From positions 1,860,001 to 1,924,000 of the forward strand of contig OZ244815.1 of the NCBI GenBank assembly GCA_965220235.1: a DNA stretch of 64,000 nucleotides, given 5' to 3'. Below the pieces are notes generated by a model. The model saw only the letters and a program-made list of their open reading frames with translations, made no database searches and was not told the origin of the DNA. Shown here one piece after another: positions 26,783 to 35,999 of the stretch. A program made the position numbers and the translations under genes. Source of the DNA: Bin55 sp965220235. GTDB taxonomy: Bacteria; Pseudomonadota; Gammaproteobacteria; Pseudomonadales; Azotimanducaceae. The number at the start of each line of letters is the position of its first letter. The first letter of the stretch is position 1.

Positions 26783-27862
26783 GTGACTTGGGTTGACGTG
26801 TGGGAATGGCTCGTTGCAAACAGTTGGGTCGGCACCGTCTTTGGCATTGTCTTTCTATGCCTCGTGCTCCGTTTGCTTCTCAAGTACGTGTTTGACAGAC
26901 TCGAACGCGCATCAAGCTATACTGACAACATTTACGATGACGCGATCATCCATGTCGCTCGTAAACCTATCGGCTGGGCGATTCTGCTCTACGGTGTTCT
27001 AGCAGCAGCTGCTATCGTTCGAGACAACACCGGCGCCGGAATCCTCGACTTCATCCCACAAGTACGCGAAGTAGGAACCATCGGTCTACTTGCGTGGTTT
27101 GCGATTAGGTTCATTCACGAGGTCAGCAAAGCACTAGTCGCAGGCCGCGACGAGCAGGATGATCGCGCCACCATCGAAGCTGTAGGGAAGCTACTTCGAA
27201 TATCGGTACTTATCACGGGCTTTCTGATTGGACTTCAGTCACTTGGTTTCAGTATCGAAGGCGTTCTAGCGTTTGGTGGGATAGGGGGTATCGCCGTTGG
27301 ATTTGCAGCGCGCGATATGCTCGCGAATTTTTTCGGTGCGTTGTTGCTTCTACTTGACAAACCCTTCGCTGTGGGCGACTGGATTCGTTCCAGTGAAATG
27401 GAAATCGAGGGTACTGTCGAAGAAATAGGATGGCGTATCACGCGTATACGTACGTTCGATAAGCGACCACTCTATGTTCCGAACGCCAACTTCACGAACA
27501 TCACGATCGAAAACCCTAGTCGTATGACGAACAGGCGGATCAAAGAAACGATCGGTGTCCGGTACGATGATATGAACATGCTTCCCACTGTATTAACCGA
27601 TATCCGAAACATGCTAGCCGAGCATGAGGAAATCGATGCGAATCAGATTTTGATGGTGAACTTGAACGAGTTCAGCGAATCCTCGGCTGATTTCTTTATT
27701 TACACGTTTACAAAAACGACAGATTGGGCGAGGTTTCATGAGATTAAAGAAGATGTCTTGTTACGAATCGCTACCATCATAGAAGGACACGGAGCGGAAA
27801 TCGCCTTTCCGACGCAGACACTACATTTGGATCCGGTAGACATAGCCCAAGGAGTTAGGTGA
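26783..27862 (+). CDS. Small-conductance mechanosensitive channel (MscS family)
   Basis: 359 residues from a GTG start with GAGGAAAG about 7 bases upstream. Three or more hydrophobic helices precede the Gly/Ala-rich pore helix ALAFGGIGGIAVGFAARDMLANFFGALL (split here as GIGGIAVGFAARDML). The MscS beta domain follows (DKPFAVGDWIR, EEIGWRITRIRTFDKRPLYV) and then a cytoplasmic alpha/beta domain. It opens under membrane tension to release solutes on osmotic downshock. The last codon overlaps the GTG start of hpt (GTGA), so the two are coupled. Confidence 0.9.
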   Translation: MTWVDVWEWLVANSWVGTVFGIVFLCLVLRLLLKYVFDRLERASSYTDNIYDDAIIHVARKPIGWAILLYGVLAAAAIVRDNTGAGILDFIPQVREVGTIGLLAWFAIRFIHEVSKALVAGRDEQDDRATIEAVGKLLRISVLITGFLIGLQSLGFSIEGVLAFGGIGGIAVGFAARDMLANFFGALLLLLDKPFAVGDWIRSSEMEIEGTVEEIGWRITRIRTFDKRPLYVPNANFTNITIENPSRMTNRRIKETIGVRYDDMNMLPTVLTDIRNMLAEHEEIDANQILMVNLNEFSESSADFFIYTFTKTTDWARFHEIKEDVLLRIATIIEGHGAEIAFPTQTLHLDPVDIAQGVR

Positions 27863-28383
27863 TCAACTTACCCAAAGACTTTGAACTGCTGTACGGCAGT
27901 GATGAAATTGAACGCGCAATTGACCGGGTAGCCGTTCGCTTGAATGCGGATCTTGAAGGCAAACACGTTGTATTCGTATGTGTCATGCATGGCGGACTGC
28001 CGTTCACATGGGATCTCATGCGGCGCGCGAGATTCGATGTGGCACTAGATTTTGTTCGCGTGCAACGTTACGACGGAACCAAAGGTGGAGAAATCCGAAC
28101 AGAACGGGACTTCCATCTTGATTTAGAGGGCAAGAACGCTGTAATCGTAGACGATGTACTCGACCGCGGCGTAACATTGCGCAAACTTTACGAGAGGCTC
28201 TCAGGGAGTGCGGAGCAAGTGCTAAGCGCGGTTCTCTGCGATAAGAAGGCGCTCCGTGAAGTCGAGATCGAAGCCGACTACGTCGCGCTCGATGCGCCCG
28301 ATCAATATCTAATTGGTAGAGGCATGGATATGAACGGTAAGTACCGGCAACTACCGGATATCTACGCAATGAGGGAACCCTAG
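27859..28383 (+). CDS. hpt: Hypoxanthine-guanine phosphoribosyltransferase
   Basis: 174 residues. HVVFVCVMHGGLPFTWDL near the N-terminus and the PRPP-binding signature NAVIVDDVLDRGVTL near residues 93-107 identify a purine phosphoribosyltransferase of normal length. It converts hypoxanthine (and guanine) with PRPP to IMP/GMP in the cytoplasm. The next gene makes hypoxanthine from 5'-methylthioinosine, so the pair forms a salvage route from methylthioadenosine to IMP. The start is GTG overlapping the MscS stop; the next gene begins one base after its stop. Confidence 0.9.
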   Translation: MINLPKDFELLYGSDEIERAIDRVAVRLNADLEGKHVVFVCVMHGGLPFTWDLMRRARFDVALDFVRVQRYDGTKGGEIRTERDFHLDLEGKNAVIVDDVLDRGVTLRKLYERLSGSAEQVLSAVLCDKKALREVEIEADYVALDAPDQYLIGRGMDMNGKYRQLPDIYAMREP

Positions 28384-28384
28384 C

Positions 28385-29122
28385 TTGCTCGCGTTCCTCG
28401 TCAGCGGCACGTTGACGAAAGTATTTGAGAACCCTATCAAATCTGAGAACGTTGAAACGCCTTTTGGCAAAGCGTCGACTCCGATTGAATATCACGAGAT
28501 TACCGGGATGACCTGTGCGGTGATTTTCCGTCATGGACGGGACGCTGGCATCGCGGCCCACCGTGTGAATTACCGGGCGAATATCTGGGCGCTGAAGGAG
28601 ATCGGCGCAACGCACGTCGTAGCGTATGCAACAACCGGAAGTGTCGATCCTGATTTACCCATAGGGTCGTTTGTCGTCCCGAATCAAATCATTGACTACA
28701 CGCACGATCGCGAAGGCAGTTTCGAAACGCCAGGAATTAAAGAACACTTCGATTTCACATTTCCATTCTCAAGCGAGATGCGAAACCAAATCATCGAGGC
28801 CGCATTCGCGGCGGGGCTATCACCACGCGACGGTGGGACGTACGCCTGTAGTCAAGGTCCTAGATACGAAACTGCCGCAGAAATTGCGAAATTTGCACGC
28901 GACGGTTGCTCTATCGTCGGTATGACGCTAATGCCTGAAGCACCGCTTGCTCGTCAGATTTCCCTCAACTACGCAGCATTGGCGTTAGTTATGAACCCAG
29001 GTGCAGGAATCGACGAAAGAGCCGTCGACATCCCCGGTTCGATTCGTTATACAGACGATGCTGTTCAACCGCTACAACGCTTTAACGGTGAATTAGTCGA
29101 GCGTATCCCACAGTGTCTGTAA
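28385..29122 (+). CDS. S-methyl-5'-thioinosine phosphorylase (MTIP)
   Basis: 245 residues from a TTG start directly after hpt. The nucleoside-phosphorylase family II motifs are present: phosphate-binding GTLTKVF at the N-terminus, FRHGRDAGIAAHRVNYRANI, and the base-binding SIVGMTLMPEAPLARQ, where the M-T...P-E-A pattern belongs to the MTA/MTI phosphorylase group. In Pseudomonas-type Gammaproteobacteria this enzyme cleaves methylthioinosine to hypoxanthine and methylthioribose-1-phosphate. Assignment as MTIP rather than MTA phosphorylase rests on length, on the hpt linkage and on overall similarity recalled by eye. Its 3' end overlaps the convergent csiV by 30 bases. Confidence 0.85.
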   Translation: MLAFLVSGTLTKVFENPIKSENVETPFGKASTPIEYHEITGMTCAVIFRHGRDAGIAAHRVNYRANIWALKEIGATHVVAYATTGSVDPDLPIGSFVVPNQIIDYTHDREGSFETPGIKEHFDFTFPFSSEMRNQIIEAAFAAGLSPRDGGTYACSQGPRYETAAEIAKFARDGCSIVGMTLMPEAPLARQISLNYAALALVMNPGAGIDERAVDIPGSIRYTDDAVQPLQRFNGELVERIPQCL

Positions 29123-30145
29123 TTCGGGCGGTAGATCGACTTTGACAACTTCCGCAAGGATTCCGAATCTAGGATGATCTAAGTAGTGTACATCTTCGCG
29201 TTGCATGCGCCTTAATTCAGCTAGCTCGTAAACCGGAAAACGTAAATTAGAGGAATTCCGCGGTTGGTGTATCCAGACATGCGCATCAAAGTGAATAAAT
29301 CGACCTTTCGATAGGGCAAAAATCCCTTCGGTAGGAAATTCGGAAAGAGACTGAAAGAACACGTACGTCGGTTTAGCTTCGAGAGAAGGTACATACTGAT
29401 GCCAATTAAAGTGCTTAATGATGTGAACGCCCTTAGATCTCATACGTTCTGCTGTTCTCGGTAATCGAACGTCTTGCTCGTCCATGATGTAGCTCGACCG
29501 TTCAAGTTCCTCACGAAAGGCTCTAATTTGGTCCAGAATTTCTTCACGCGTGATCTTTATTTCTTCTGCTGCTAATTCAGTTCCTTCGGGTAAACCGTCA
29601 AAGGAGAGAAGCTCTTCCTCTAGATTGACTTCGTTGTCATGATCGTCCTTAACGATTAAGCTCGCTATCGAAACGTTCGCGAACCAGTCACCAAAAGGTA
29701 CGACTTCAAATACACTAAAAAATAGCGGTTCGTAGCTCTCTCCCGGAGGAAGCAACCACTCAGGGAAGGTGCCAAATTGCGTATCCGCCTCTTCGCTTTG
29801 AGATATTTCGTTACGGTCAAGTACGATCGATGGTGTTCTGAACCAAGGGTCAGTTCCGCTGGACAGGTCTACTACGCTCGAACGATCGCGTAGAGACGCG
29901 CGTTCTGTTTGCGTGAGCGGAAAAGCTCCCGTTACGTTATTAACAACCTGAGGCGCTCGAACGATAAGATCTTCGGCGTAGATATCTGGAGTCGCTCCTT
30001 CCTCCTCTTGTACAGGTGCGTCCGGTTGTATGAAAATGATGATTTCGATTTCATACCAGTCATCTAACCATGCTGGTGGTTCCGCGCTTGCGCTGACGCA
30101 AATTAGTCCACATAGCGCCGCGGCACGCGTCTGAGATCGATTCAC
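29093..30145 (-). CDS. CsiV family envelope protein
   Basis: 350 residues with a cleavable signal (AAALCGLICVSASAEPPAWL). The mature start WLDDWYEIEIIIFIQPDAP is the hallmark of CsiV family proteins, and the C-terminal part (LAELRRMQREDVHYLDHPRFGI) agrees. In Vibrio, CsiV binds peptidoglycan and activates the LpoA-PBP1a synthase. Its position directly after mfd, overlapping it by 4 bases, is the standard gammaproteobacterial arrangement and strengthens both the call and the taxonomic reading. It is acidic and probably periplasmic. Confidence 0.83.
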   Translation of the reverse strand: MNRSQTRAAALCGLICVSASAEPPAWLDDWYEIEIIIFIQPDAPVQEEEGATPDIYAEDLIVRAPQVVNNVTGAFPLTQTERASLRDRSSVVDLSSGTDPWFRTPSIVLDRNEISQSEEADTQFGTFPEWLLPPGESYEPLFFSVFEVVPFGDWFANVSIASLIVKDDHDNEVNLEEELLSFDGLPEGTELAAEEIKITREEILDQIRAFREELERSSYIMDEQDVRLPRTAERMRSKGVHIIKHFNWHQYVPSLEAKPTYVFFQSLSEFPTEGIFALSKGRFIHFDAHVWIHQPRNSSNLRFPVYELAELRRMQREDVHYLDHPRFGILAEVVKVDLPPELQTLWDTLD

Positions 30146-33100
30146 GCAACCTTTTCGGTAGGACGGACGCTTAACGCAATGGCTTGGAGAAAACCCTCGA
30201 TAAACGTCATGCGTTCTTCTGCATCGTGATAGGTATGCCGAATCTTGAGTTTCTTACCACTATCAACTAGCTCGTATGTCTCCCGCGGATTGGAGCCTTG
30301 AACGCGGTTGAGTAACTTTGCAATATCAAATAGCTCATGGTCGATGAACTCGATTAAACCTCCCGCGCGACTCAGTCGGATCGTACCGACACCGCGCTCA
30401 ACTGCATCTAGCTTTATTTTGGTGACGCGAAAGAGATTTGTCATGACATCTGGGATGGGGCCGAAGCGATCAACACATTCGGCCATTAGATGATCGATTT
30501 CTAACTTTGATATGGCGTTAGAGATTCTCTTATAGAGGATGAGGCGTGCTTTGACATCCGGGAGATAGTCACTTGGGATGAGCGTAGCAACTTTGAGATC
30601 GACGTCATGACCTAATTCGAACGGTTTGTCGAGGTCGGGTACTCGATCACTTTTCATAGCTTCGATCGTCTCTTCGAGCATCCGGACGTAGAAATCGTAT
30701 CCAACGTCCATTATTTCGCCTGATTGTTCTTGACCTAGTAACTCTCCGGCGCCGCGAATCTGCATGTCTTCGAGTGCGAGTTTGAATCCGGCACCTAATT
30801 CGTCCGCTTGCGCGATGGCTTCGAGCCGACGTTTCGCTTTCGAGGTTAAAGCAAGTTCCGGTGCCGTGGTGAGATATGCGTACGCTTGGTGGTGCGAACG
30901 TCCAACTCTGCCTCGAATCTGATGCAATTGCGCCAATCCCAACGTATCGGCACGTTCGATCACGATCGTATTCGCATTTGGCACGTCGATGCCGCTTTCA
31001 ATGATCGTCGTGCACACCAGAACGTTGCCACGTCGGTGGTAGAAATCTGACATGGCTTGTTCAATTTGAAGTTTCGGCATGGCGCCATGAGCCACCAGTA
31101 CTCGAGCTTCCGGAATCAACTCACGAATCGTGTCCGCAACACTGAAAATCGAATCGATTCGATTGTGTAGGTAATAGACTTGACCGCCACGATCTAGTTC
31201 GCGCGTGACAGCGTCCTCGATCTGGGACCAATCGTGCTCCGCAATGAAAGTTCGTATCGCTAATCGAGCCGCGGGCGGGGTTTCAATGAGCGATAGGTCA
31301 CGCAACCCTTCAAGGGTCATGTTCAACGTACGCGGAATCGGCGTCGCAGTTAGCGTAAGCAAATCGACGTTTGCCTTCAGTTGCCGGAGACGTTCTTTAT
31401 CACGAACCCCAAAACGATGCTCTTCGTCGACAATTAATAAACCCAGATCTTTAGGTAACACCGATGGATTCAGAAGGTGGTGAGTACCAATCGTGATATC
31501 TAGCCGACCGTCCTCTATTCGAGCAAGGATGTCGTCTCGTTCTTTCGTCGTGCGATGGCGTGTGAGGTAATCGATGTCGAATGGCCAGTCCGCGAAGCGA
31601 TCTTCGAACGTCTCGAAGTGCTGACGCGCAAGAACTGTCGTAGGAACGAGCAAGAAAACCTGCTTCCCCTGGGATGCGACATGAAACGCCGCGCGCATGG
31701 CGACTTCGGTCTTACCGAACCCAACGTCGCCACATACCATACGATCCATCGCACGTTCCGCGATTAAGTCGTCGATGATTGCATCAACTGCGATCAGCTG
31801 ATCGTCCGTAAGTTGGAACTCACACTGATCGCAAAAACGAACAAAATCAACGTCCGTTTGGTCGTACGCATAGCTTTGATTCAATTCCCGGCGTGCAAAC
31901 ATGCTCAGGAGTTCCGCAGCGACATCATGGACCTTACGTTCTGCTCTCTCACGAACTTTGCGCCATCGATCAGTACCGAGATGGTCGACTCGTAGATCGT
32001 CCTCGTCTACGCCGACGTATCGAGTGATTAAGTGCAAAGAGGTAACTGGGATTCGTAGTAAGTCGCCTTTAGCGTACTCAAGCGTGACAAATTCGTTCTC
32101 GATATTTTCGATTGCAAGCGACGTTAAACCTCGGTAAATTCCCACGCCATGGTCTATGTGTACTACAGGGGTACTAATATCAATCTCAAAAAGGTTCCGA
32201 ATGACCAAATTTGGATCGATAGCAGATTTCCGAGCTCTTACTGTTACAGCCGCGCTGTGCGAGTCGAATAGATCGCCTTCGCAAATCAGTTCCACGTCTG
32301 AGAAGGCACAGCTACGATCGATCGGTGCGACCGCGACTCCTATTTGGTTAGCGGAGTCTTGAAAAGCTCTGAATGACTCGACCGGCGTCGGCACGATATC
32401 TGATTTAGCTAGGAAATCCGTCAAGAATTCACGCCGACCATTAGTTTCCGCCACAAACAAAGTTCTCCGACGAGAATCCGATAAATGATCCTGTAGACGC
32501 AACAATGGGTGTTGAGACCGTCGATTGGCGACTAAATTCGGAAGAGATTCTGACTCAATGACATCAACATTTCGTTGAGAGGAATCGTCTGTAACTATTT
32601 GAATCCTTGAGTATTTATTCCAATGAGATCGAGCTTCGTCGACGCGTATATATAGCTGCGTCGGCGGCAAAAGTGGTCTCTTGGGATCGAACCGAAACGA
32701 CTCGTAACGCCGCTCAATTTCCTGCCAAAACGAATCGCCGTGCTCCTGAACATGATCATCGAACACAAACTGCACATCTTCGGTCAGGTAGTCAAAGAAC
32801 GTTGCAGTCTCATCGAAGAAGAGAGGTAAATAGCACTCGATTCCGTCAGGGGCGACACCGGCGCTGACATCTTGATAATCGGGACAGTAGCGAACATCTT
32901 CGTCGAAACTTGCATGCCATGCATGCCTGAACTTGGTTACTCCTTCGTCATCCAGACGGTATTCATGCGCCGGGAGAATTGATACGTTCTCCGTACGTTC
33001 CGTCGTCAGTTGAGTATCTATCCCGAAGTACCGCATACTGTCAACGTCGTCATCAAATGTATCGATACGGAGAGGTCGCGTCATTCCCATCGGAAATACG

Positions 33101-33612
33101 TCCATTAGAGAACCACGAATCGAAAATTCACCTGGCTCATAAACCGTGTCGACTCGACGGTATCCGTTCTGCAGGAATCTAGTCGTTTGTTCGTCAAAAT
33201 TGAAGCGATCACCGACGCTCAATACGAAGGAACGTGACTGTACGTAATCTGGAGGCACCATACGTTGCATGATGGTTCGAATCGGAACGATCAGAATGCC
33301 GTTCCGGAGACTTGGAAGCTGATAGAGCGTCATTAGTCGCTCAGAAATCAGGCTAAGAGGTGGCGAGAACCGATCGTAAGGCAATGTCTCGTAATCCGGG
33401 AAAGTACGGATCGAGACTTCTGGTGCGAAAAACGCTAATTCTGCTTCGTATTTGCGCGCGTTTTCCGAATTGTTGGCGACGACAACGGTTAGTCCTGCAG
33501 CATCTGCAGCCAATTCCGCTATATACCGGCTACCCGCGCAACCGTGGACATTTATCCACTTCCTTACGTACCCAGCACGAGGGAAAGCTAAAGGAGAGGT
33601 AGTTTCGATCAC
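30142..33612 (-). CDS. mfd: Transcription-repair coupling factor Mfd
   Basis: 1156 residues, full length. The N-terminal third is UvrB-like (IRTFPDYETLPYDRFSPP). The RNA-polymerase-interacting CarD-like domain lies near residue 500 (VVHIDHGVGIYRGL; EYAKGDLLRIPV). The RecG-like translocase follows with Walker A CGDVGFGKTEVAMR, Walker B LLIVDEEHRFG, motif III TATPIPRTLNM and the TRG region near QIRGRVGRSHHQAYAYL. It releases stalled RNA polymerase from lesions and recruits UvrA. csiV follows with an ATGA-type overlap. The start is taken at the only plausible codon near the N-terminal domain. Confidence 0.95.
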   Translation of the reverse strand: MIETTSPLAFPRAGYVRKWINVHGCAGSRYIAELAADAAGLTVVVANNSENARKYEAELAFFAPEVSIRTFPDYETLPYDRFSPPLSLISERLMTLYQLPSLRNGILIVPIRTIMQRMVPPDYVQSRSFVLSVGDRFNFDEQTTRFLQNGYRRVDTVYEPGEFSIRGSLMDVFPMGMTRPLRIDTFDDDVDSMRYFGIDTQLTTERTENVSILPAHEYRLDDEGVTKFRHAWHASFDEDVRYCPDYQDVSAGVAPDGIECYLPLFFDETATFFDYLTEDVQFVFDDHVQEHGDSFWQEIERRYESFRFDPKRPLLPPTQLYIRVDEARSHWNKYSRIQIVTDDSSQRNVDVIESESLPNLVANRRSQHPLLRLQDHLSDSRRRTLFVAETNGRREFLTDFLAKSDIVPTPVESFRAFQDSANQIGVAVAPIDRSCAFSDVELICEGDLFDSHSAAVTVRARKSAIDPNLVIRNLFEIDISTPVVHIDHGVGIYRGLTSLAIENIENEFVTLEYAKGDLLRIPVTSLHLITRYVGVDEDDLRVDHLGTDRWRKVRERAERKVHDVAAELLSMFARRELNQSYAYDQTDVDFVRFCDQCEFQLTDDQLIAVDAIIDDLIAERAMDRMVCGDVGFGKTEVAMRAAFHVASQGKQVFLLVPTTVLARQHFETFEDRFADWPFDIDYLTRHRTTKERDDILARIEDGRLDITIGTHHLLNPSVLPKDLGLLIVDEEHRFGVRDKERLRQLKANVDLLTLTATPIPRTLNMTLEGLRDLSLIETPPAARLAIRTFIAEHDWSQIEDAVTRELDRGGQVYYLHNRIDSIFSVADTIRELIPEARVLVAHGAMPKLQIEQAMSDFYHRRGNVLVCTTIIESGIDVPNANTIVIERADTLGLAQLHQIRGRVGRSHHQAYAYLTTAPELALTSKAKRRLEAIAQADELGAGFKLALEDMQIRGAGELLGQEQSGEIMDVGYDFYVRMLEETIEAMKSDRVPDLDKPFELGHDVDLKVATLIPSDYLPDVKARLILYKRISNAISKLEIDHLMAECVDRFGPIPDVMTNLFRVTKIKLDAVERGVGTIRLSRAGGLIEFIDHELFDIAKLLNRVQGSNPRETYELVDSGKKLKIRHTYHDAEERMTFIEGFLQAIALSVRPTEKVA

Positions 33613-34217
33613 AAGTCTGAAGCTCTTCTATACCGGTCTAAGAACGATCTGATTCCTGATAAGCGGGGGAACGCACAAAAACTAAGCAATCAAAGATGTC
33701 GCTTTTACTGCGTTCGAATGTAACCAGATCGAGCATGCACATCTCTATGATCGTGCCCGGTTATGGGGCGCAAATTCTAAGAATGGTCGAATTAATGCTC
33801 AGTCTTATGTTTGTAGGAATGACGAGGACACCTGTGAGACCAAGTACCGTGAAGTGAACTGCCGAAGCGCTTACAACAAACACTAGAACATAAGCTTGTA
33901 AAACCTCATGAACTAGCGATCAATCAACTCGCGAAACCTAAATTACGCCGCTCAAATCTGTTAGAATTTTTCCTTTGTCGTTCGTGCGTAGTTAGTACAA
34001 GCTGATTGACTTGACGCGATTTTCTATATGACGTGTCATCGACCGAACGACGATTGTTTCATGCAAACGGAGTTGCATGTTCAACGCCTCACGGATCGAG
34101 ATTTCACGTATCCCACCCATCCCGGCAACCGGTTTGCTTTCGCCTTCAGCGCGTTAGAACGCTGCTATTAATGCGAATGCACACGACACATTTGAGACGC
34201 TATCTAGTCAAAGATAC
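33613..34217. other. 605-base spacer upstream of the 2-oxoacid oxidoreductase operon
   Basis: No convincing gene is present on either strand; the longest frames lack ribosome-binding sites and protein-like composition. It must hold the divergent promoters of mfd and the operon. TTGACT/TTGACG at 34006-34016 precedes TATATG but with short spacing, so I do not call a promoter. The only distinctive element is the hairpin-like motif at 34147-34169, listed separately. Confidence 0.5.
34147..34169 (+). promoter_or_regulatory. Dyad element upstream of the oxidoreductase operon, shared with the GAPDH gene
   Basis: CAGCG (34147-34151) and CGCTG (34160-34164) flank CGTTAGAA and are followed by CTATT. 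The same CAGCGCGTTARAA core followed by GCTATT recurs at 40242-40262. Both lie 48-56 bases before a start codon. Confidence 0.4.
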
Positions 34218-35999
34218 ATGAATCCGACGGATATTCACGCGCCGGAATACTTCCACAAAGTCGTGGATTGTCAATGGGCCTGTCCGGCACACACGCCCGT
34301 ACCTGAGTACATCCGCATGATCGCGGCTGGTCGGTACACTGAGGCATACATGATCAACTGGGAGTCTAATGTATTCCCGGGGATTCTGGGACGTACCTGC
34401 GACCGTCCTTGCGAACCCGCTTGTAGGCGAGTTCGCACCGAAGAAAAACCGGTTGCTATTTGCCGCTTGAAACGTGTTGCCGCTGATCACAAAGGTGACA
34501 TCGCACACTTCCTACCGCAGGTCCCCAACATTAAGAACGGGAAGCGAATCGCCTTACTAGGTGCCGGTCCAGCATCGCTCGCAGTGGCACGCGATCTACT
34601 TCCGTTTGGCTATACCGTTGACATGTTCGATCGAGACCCGGCAGGCGGTGGAATGATGAGGAGTCAGATTCCAGCATTCCGCCTTCCGGCAGATGTATTG
34701 GAAGAAGAAGTCGACCTGATCGTCAACATGGGTGTCAACGCAACTTACGACTACGAAATTACGAGCATGAAAGAAATGCTCGAAATGAACTACGACGCAT
34801 ACTTCGTAGGGACGGGTGCGCCGCGAGGACGCGACCTGGATCTTCCGGGGCGCCAGGAAGTTGACGAGCACATTTCCATTGGAATCGACTGGCTTTCGAG
34901 CGTTGCGTTCGGCCATACGTCTTCGATCGAAGGCAAGGTAATTGTCATGGGCGGCGGGAACACAGCGATGGATTGCTGTCGCACTTCCAAACGTCTTGGA
35001 GCCGAAACAGTAACAGTCGTCGTTCGTTCAGGCTTCGAAGTGATGAAAGCGAGCGAGTGGGAAAAAGAAGACGCGATGTCGGAAGGTATTCCGATCATAA
35101 ACAACCGACCACCCAAAGAATTCGTACACGAAAACGGCAAACTCAAAGGTGTTGTATTTGAATGTGTCAAACCGGTAGAGGAAGATGGGCGACTGAAGTA
35201 CATCCCTACAGGTGAACCGGACGTATTTATTGAATGTGACCACATTCTTATGGCAATTGGCCAAGAGAACCACTGTCCATGGATTGAACGTGATATCGGG
35301 ATCGAATTCGACAAGTGGGATTGTCCGATTCTTGATGAAGTAACGTTGCAATCGACACACCCAAAGATTTTCTTTGGGGGAGATTCTGCGTTCGGTCCGG
35401 AGAACATCATTTGGGCATCAGCCCACGCGCACCAAGCGGCTATTTCGATTCATTTGATGTGTCAAGGTATGGATCCGAAATCGGATCGGCCGCCTGAAGG
35501 GTTGAACCTGATCAGCCAAAAGATGGGAGTCCACGAGTGGGCGTACGATGCCGAACACGATGCATCGCAGCGCTACCTCGTCCCACACGCGAATCGAAGA
35601 CGATCACTCGAAAATATCAAAGTGGAAGTCGAACTAGGATTCGATGAAATCCTTGGAAGTCGCGAAGCACAACGATGTCTCAACTGCGATGTTCAAACCG
35701 TTTTCACCGAAAAACTCTGTATTGAATGTGACGCTTGCGTAGATATTTGTCCAATGGATTGCATCACATTTACGCCAAACGACGAAGAAACACAACTCCG
35801 AAATTACTTAACTGCACCTGCAACAAATTTAGAGCAGGCACTATACGTATCTGAGGAACTTGAAACCGGTCGCGTTATGGTGAAAGATGAGGACGTGTGT
35901 CTTCATTGTGGATTGTGTGCCGAACGATGTCCGACAAATGCGTGGGATATGCAGAAATCGATCATCCACATTCCCCAACTTGGGTCGTACGCGGAATGA
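34218..35999 (+). CDS. GltD-like FAD/NADPH Fe-S flavoprotein of the 2-oxoacid oxidoreductase operon
   Basis: 593 residues. The N-terminal Fe-S domain has CQWACPAHTPVPEY and GRTCDRPCEPACRR, as in the small subunit of glutamate synthase. FAD (ALLGAGPASLAVARDL) and NAD(P) (VIVMGGGNTAMDCCR) Rossmann motifs follow. The C-terminus carries two ferredoxin-type motifs, CIECDACVDICP from residue 501 and CLHCGLCAERCP from residue 561. It most likely moves electrons between NAD(P)H and the Fe-S clusters that serve the two downstream subunits, replacing a free ferredoxin; that is inference. Its stop overlaps the next ATG (ATGA). Confidence 0.87.
   Translation: MNPTDIHAPEYFHKVVDCQWACPAHTPVPEYIRMIAAGRYTEAYMINWESNVFPGILGRTCDRPCEPACRRVRTEEKPVAICRLKRVAADHKGDIAHFLPQVPNIKNGKRIALLGAGPASLAVARDLLPFGYTVDMFDRDPAGGGMMRSQIPAFRLPADVLEEEVDLIVNMGVNATYDYEITSMKEMLEMNYDAYFVGTGAPRGRDLDLPGRQEVDEHISIGIDWLSSVAFGHTSSIEGKVIVMGGGNTAMDCCRTSKRLGAETVTVVVRSGFEVMKASEWEKEDAMSEGIPIINNRPPKEFVHENGKLKGVVFECVKPVEEDGRLKYIPTGEPDVFIECDHILMAIGQENHCPWIERDIGIEFDKWDCPILDEVTLQSTHPKIFFGGDSAFGPENIIWASAHAHQAAISIHLMCQGMDPKSDRPPEGLNLISQKMGVHEWAYDAEHDASQRYLVPHANRRRSLENIKVEVELGFDEILGSREAQRCLNCDVQTVFTEKLCIECDACVDICPMDCITFTPNDEETQLRNYLTAPATNLEQALYVSEELETGRVMVKDEDVCLHCGLCAERCPTNAWDMQKSIIHIPQLGSYAE

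Noticed and set aside
33956..33967. Extended -10 (TGTTAGAAT) upstream of the oxidoreductase operon, like the one at 2585
   Set aside because: No acceptable -35 box lies 16-18 bases upstream, and it is 250 bases from the start codon.
34033..34221. 62-codon frame just upstream of the oxidoreductase operon
   Set aside because: No ribosome-binding site, unlikely composition, and it overlaps the dyad element; treated as leader DNA.
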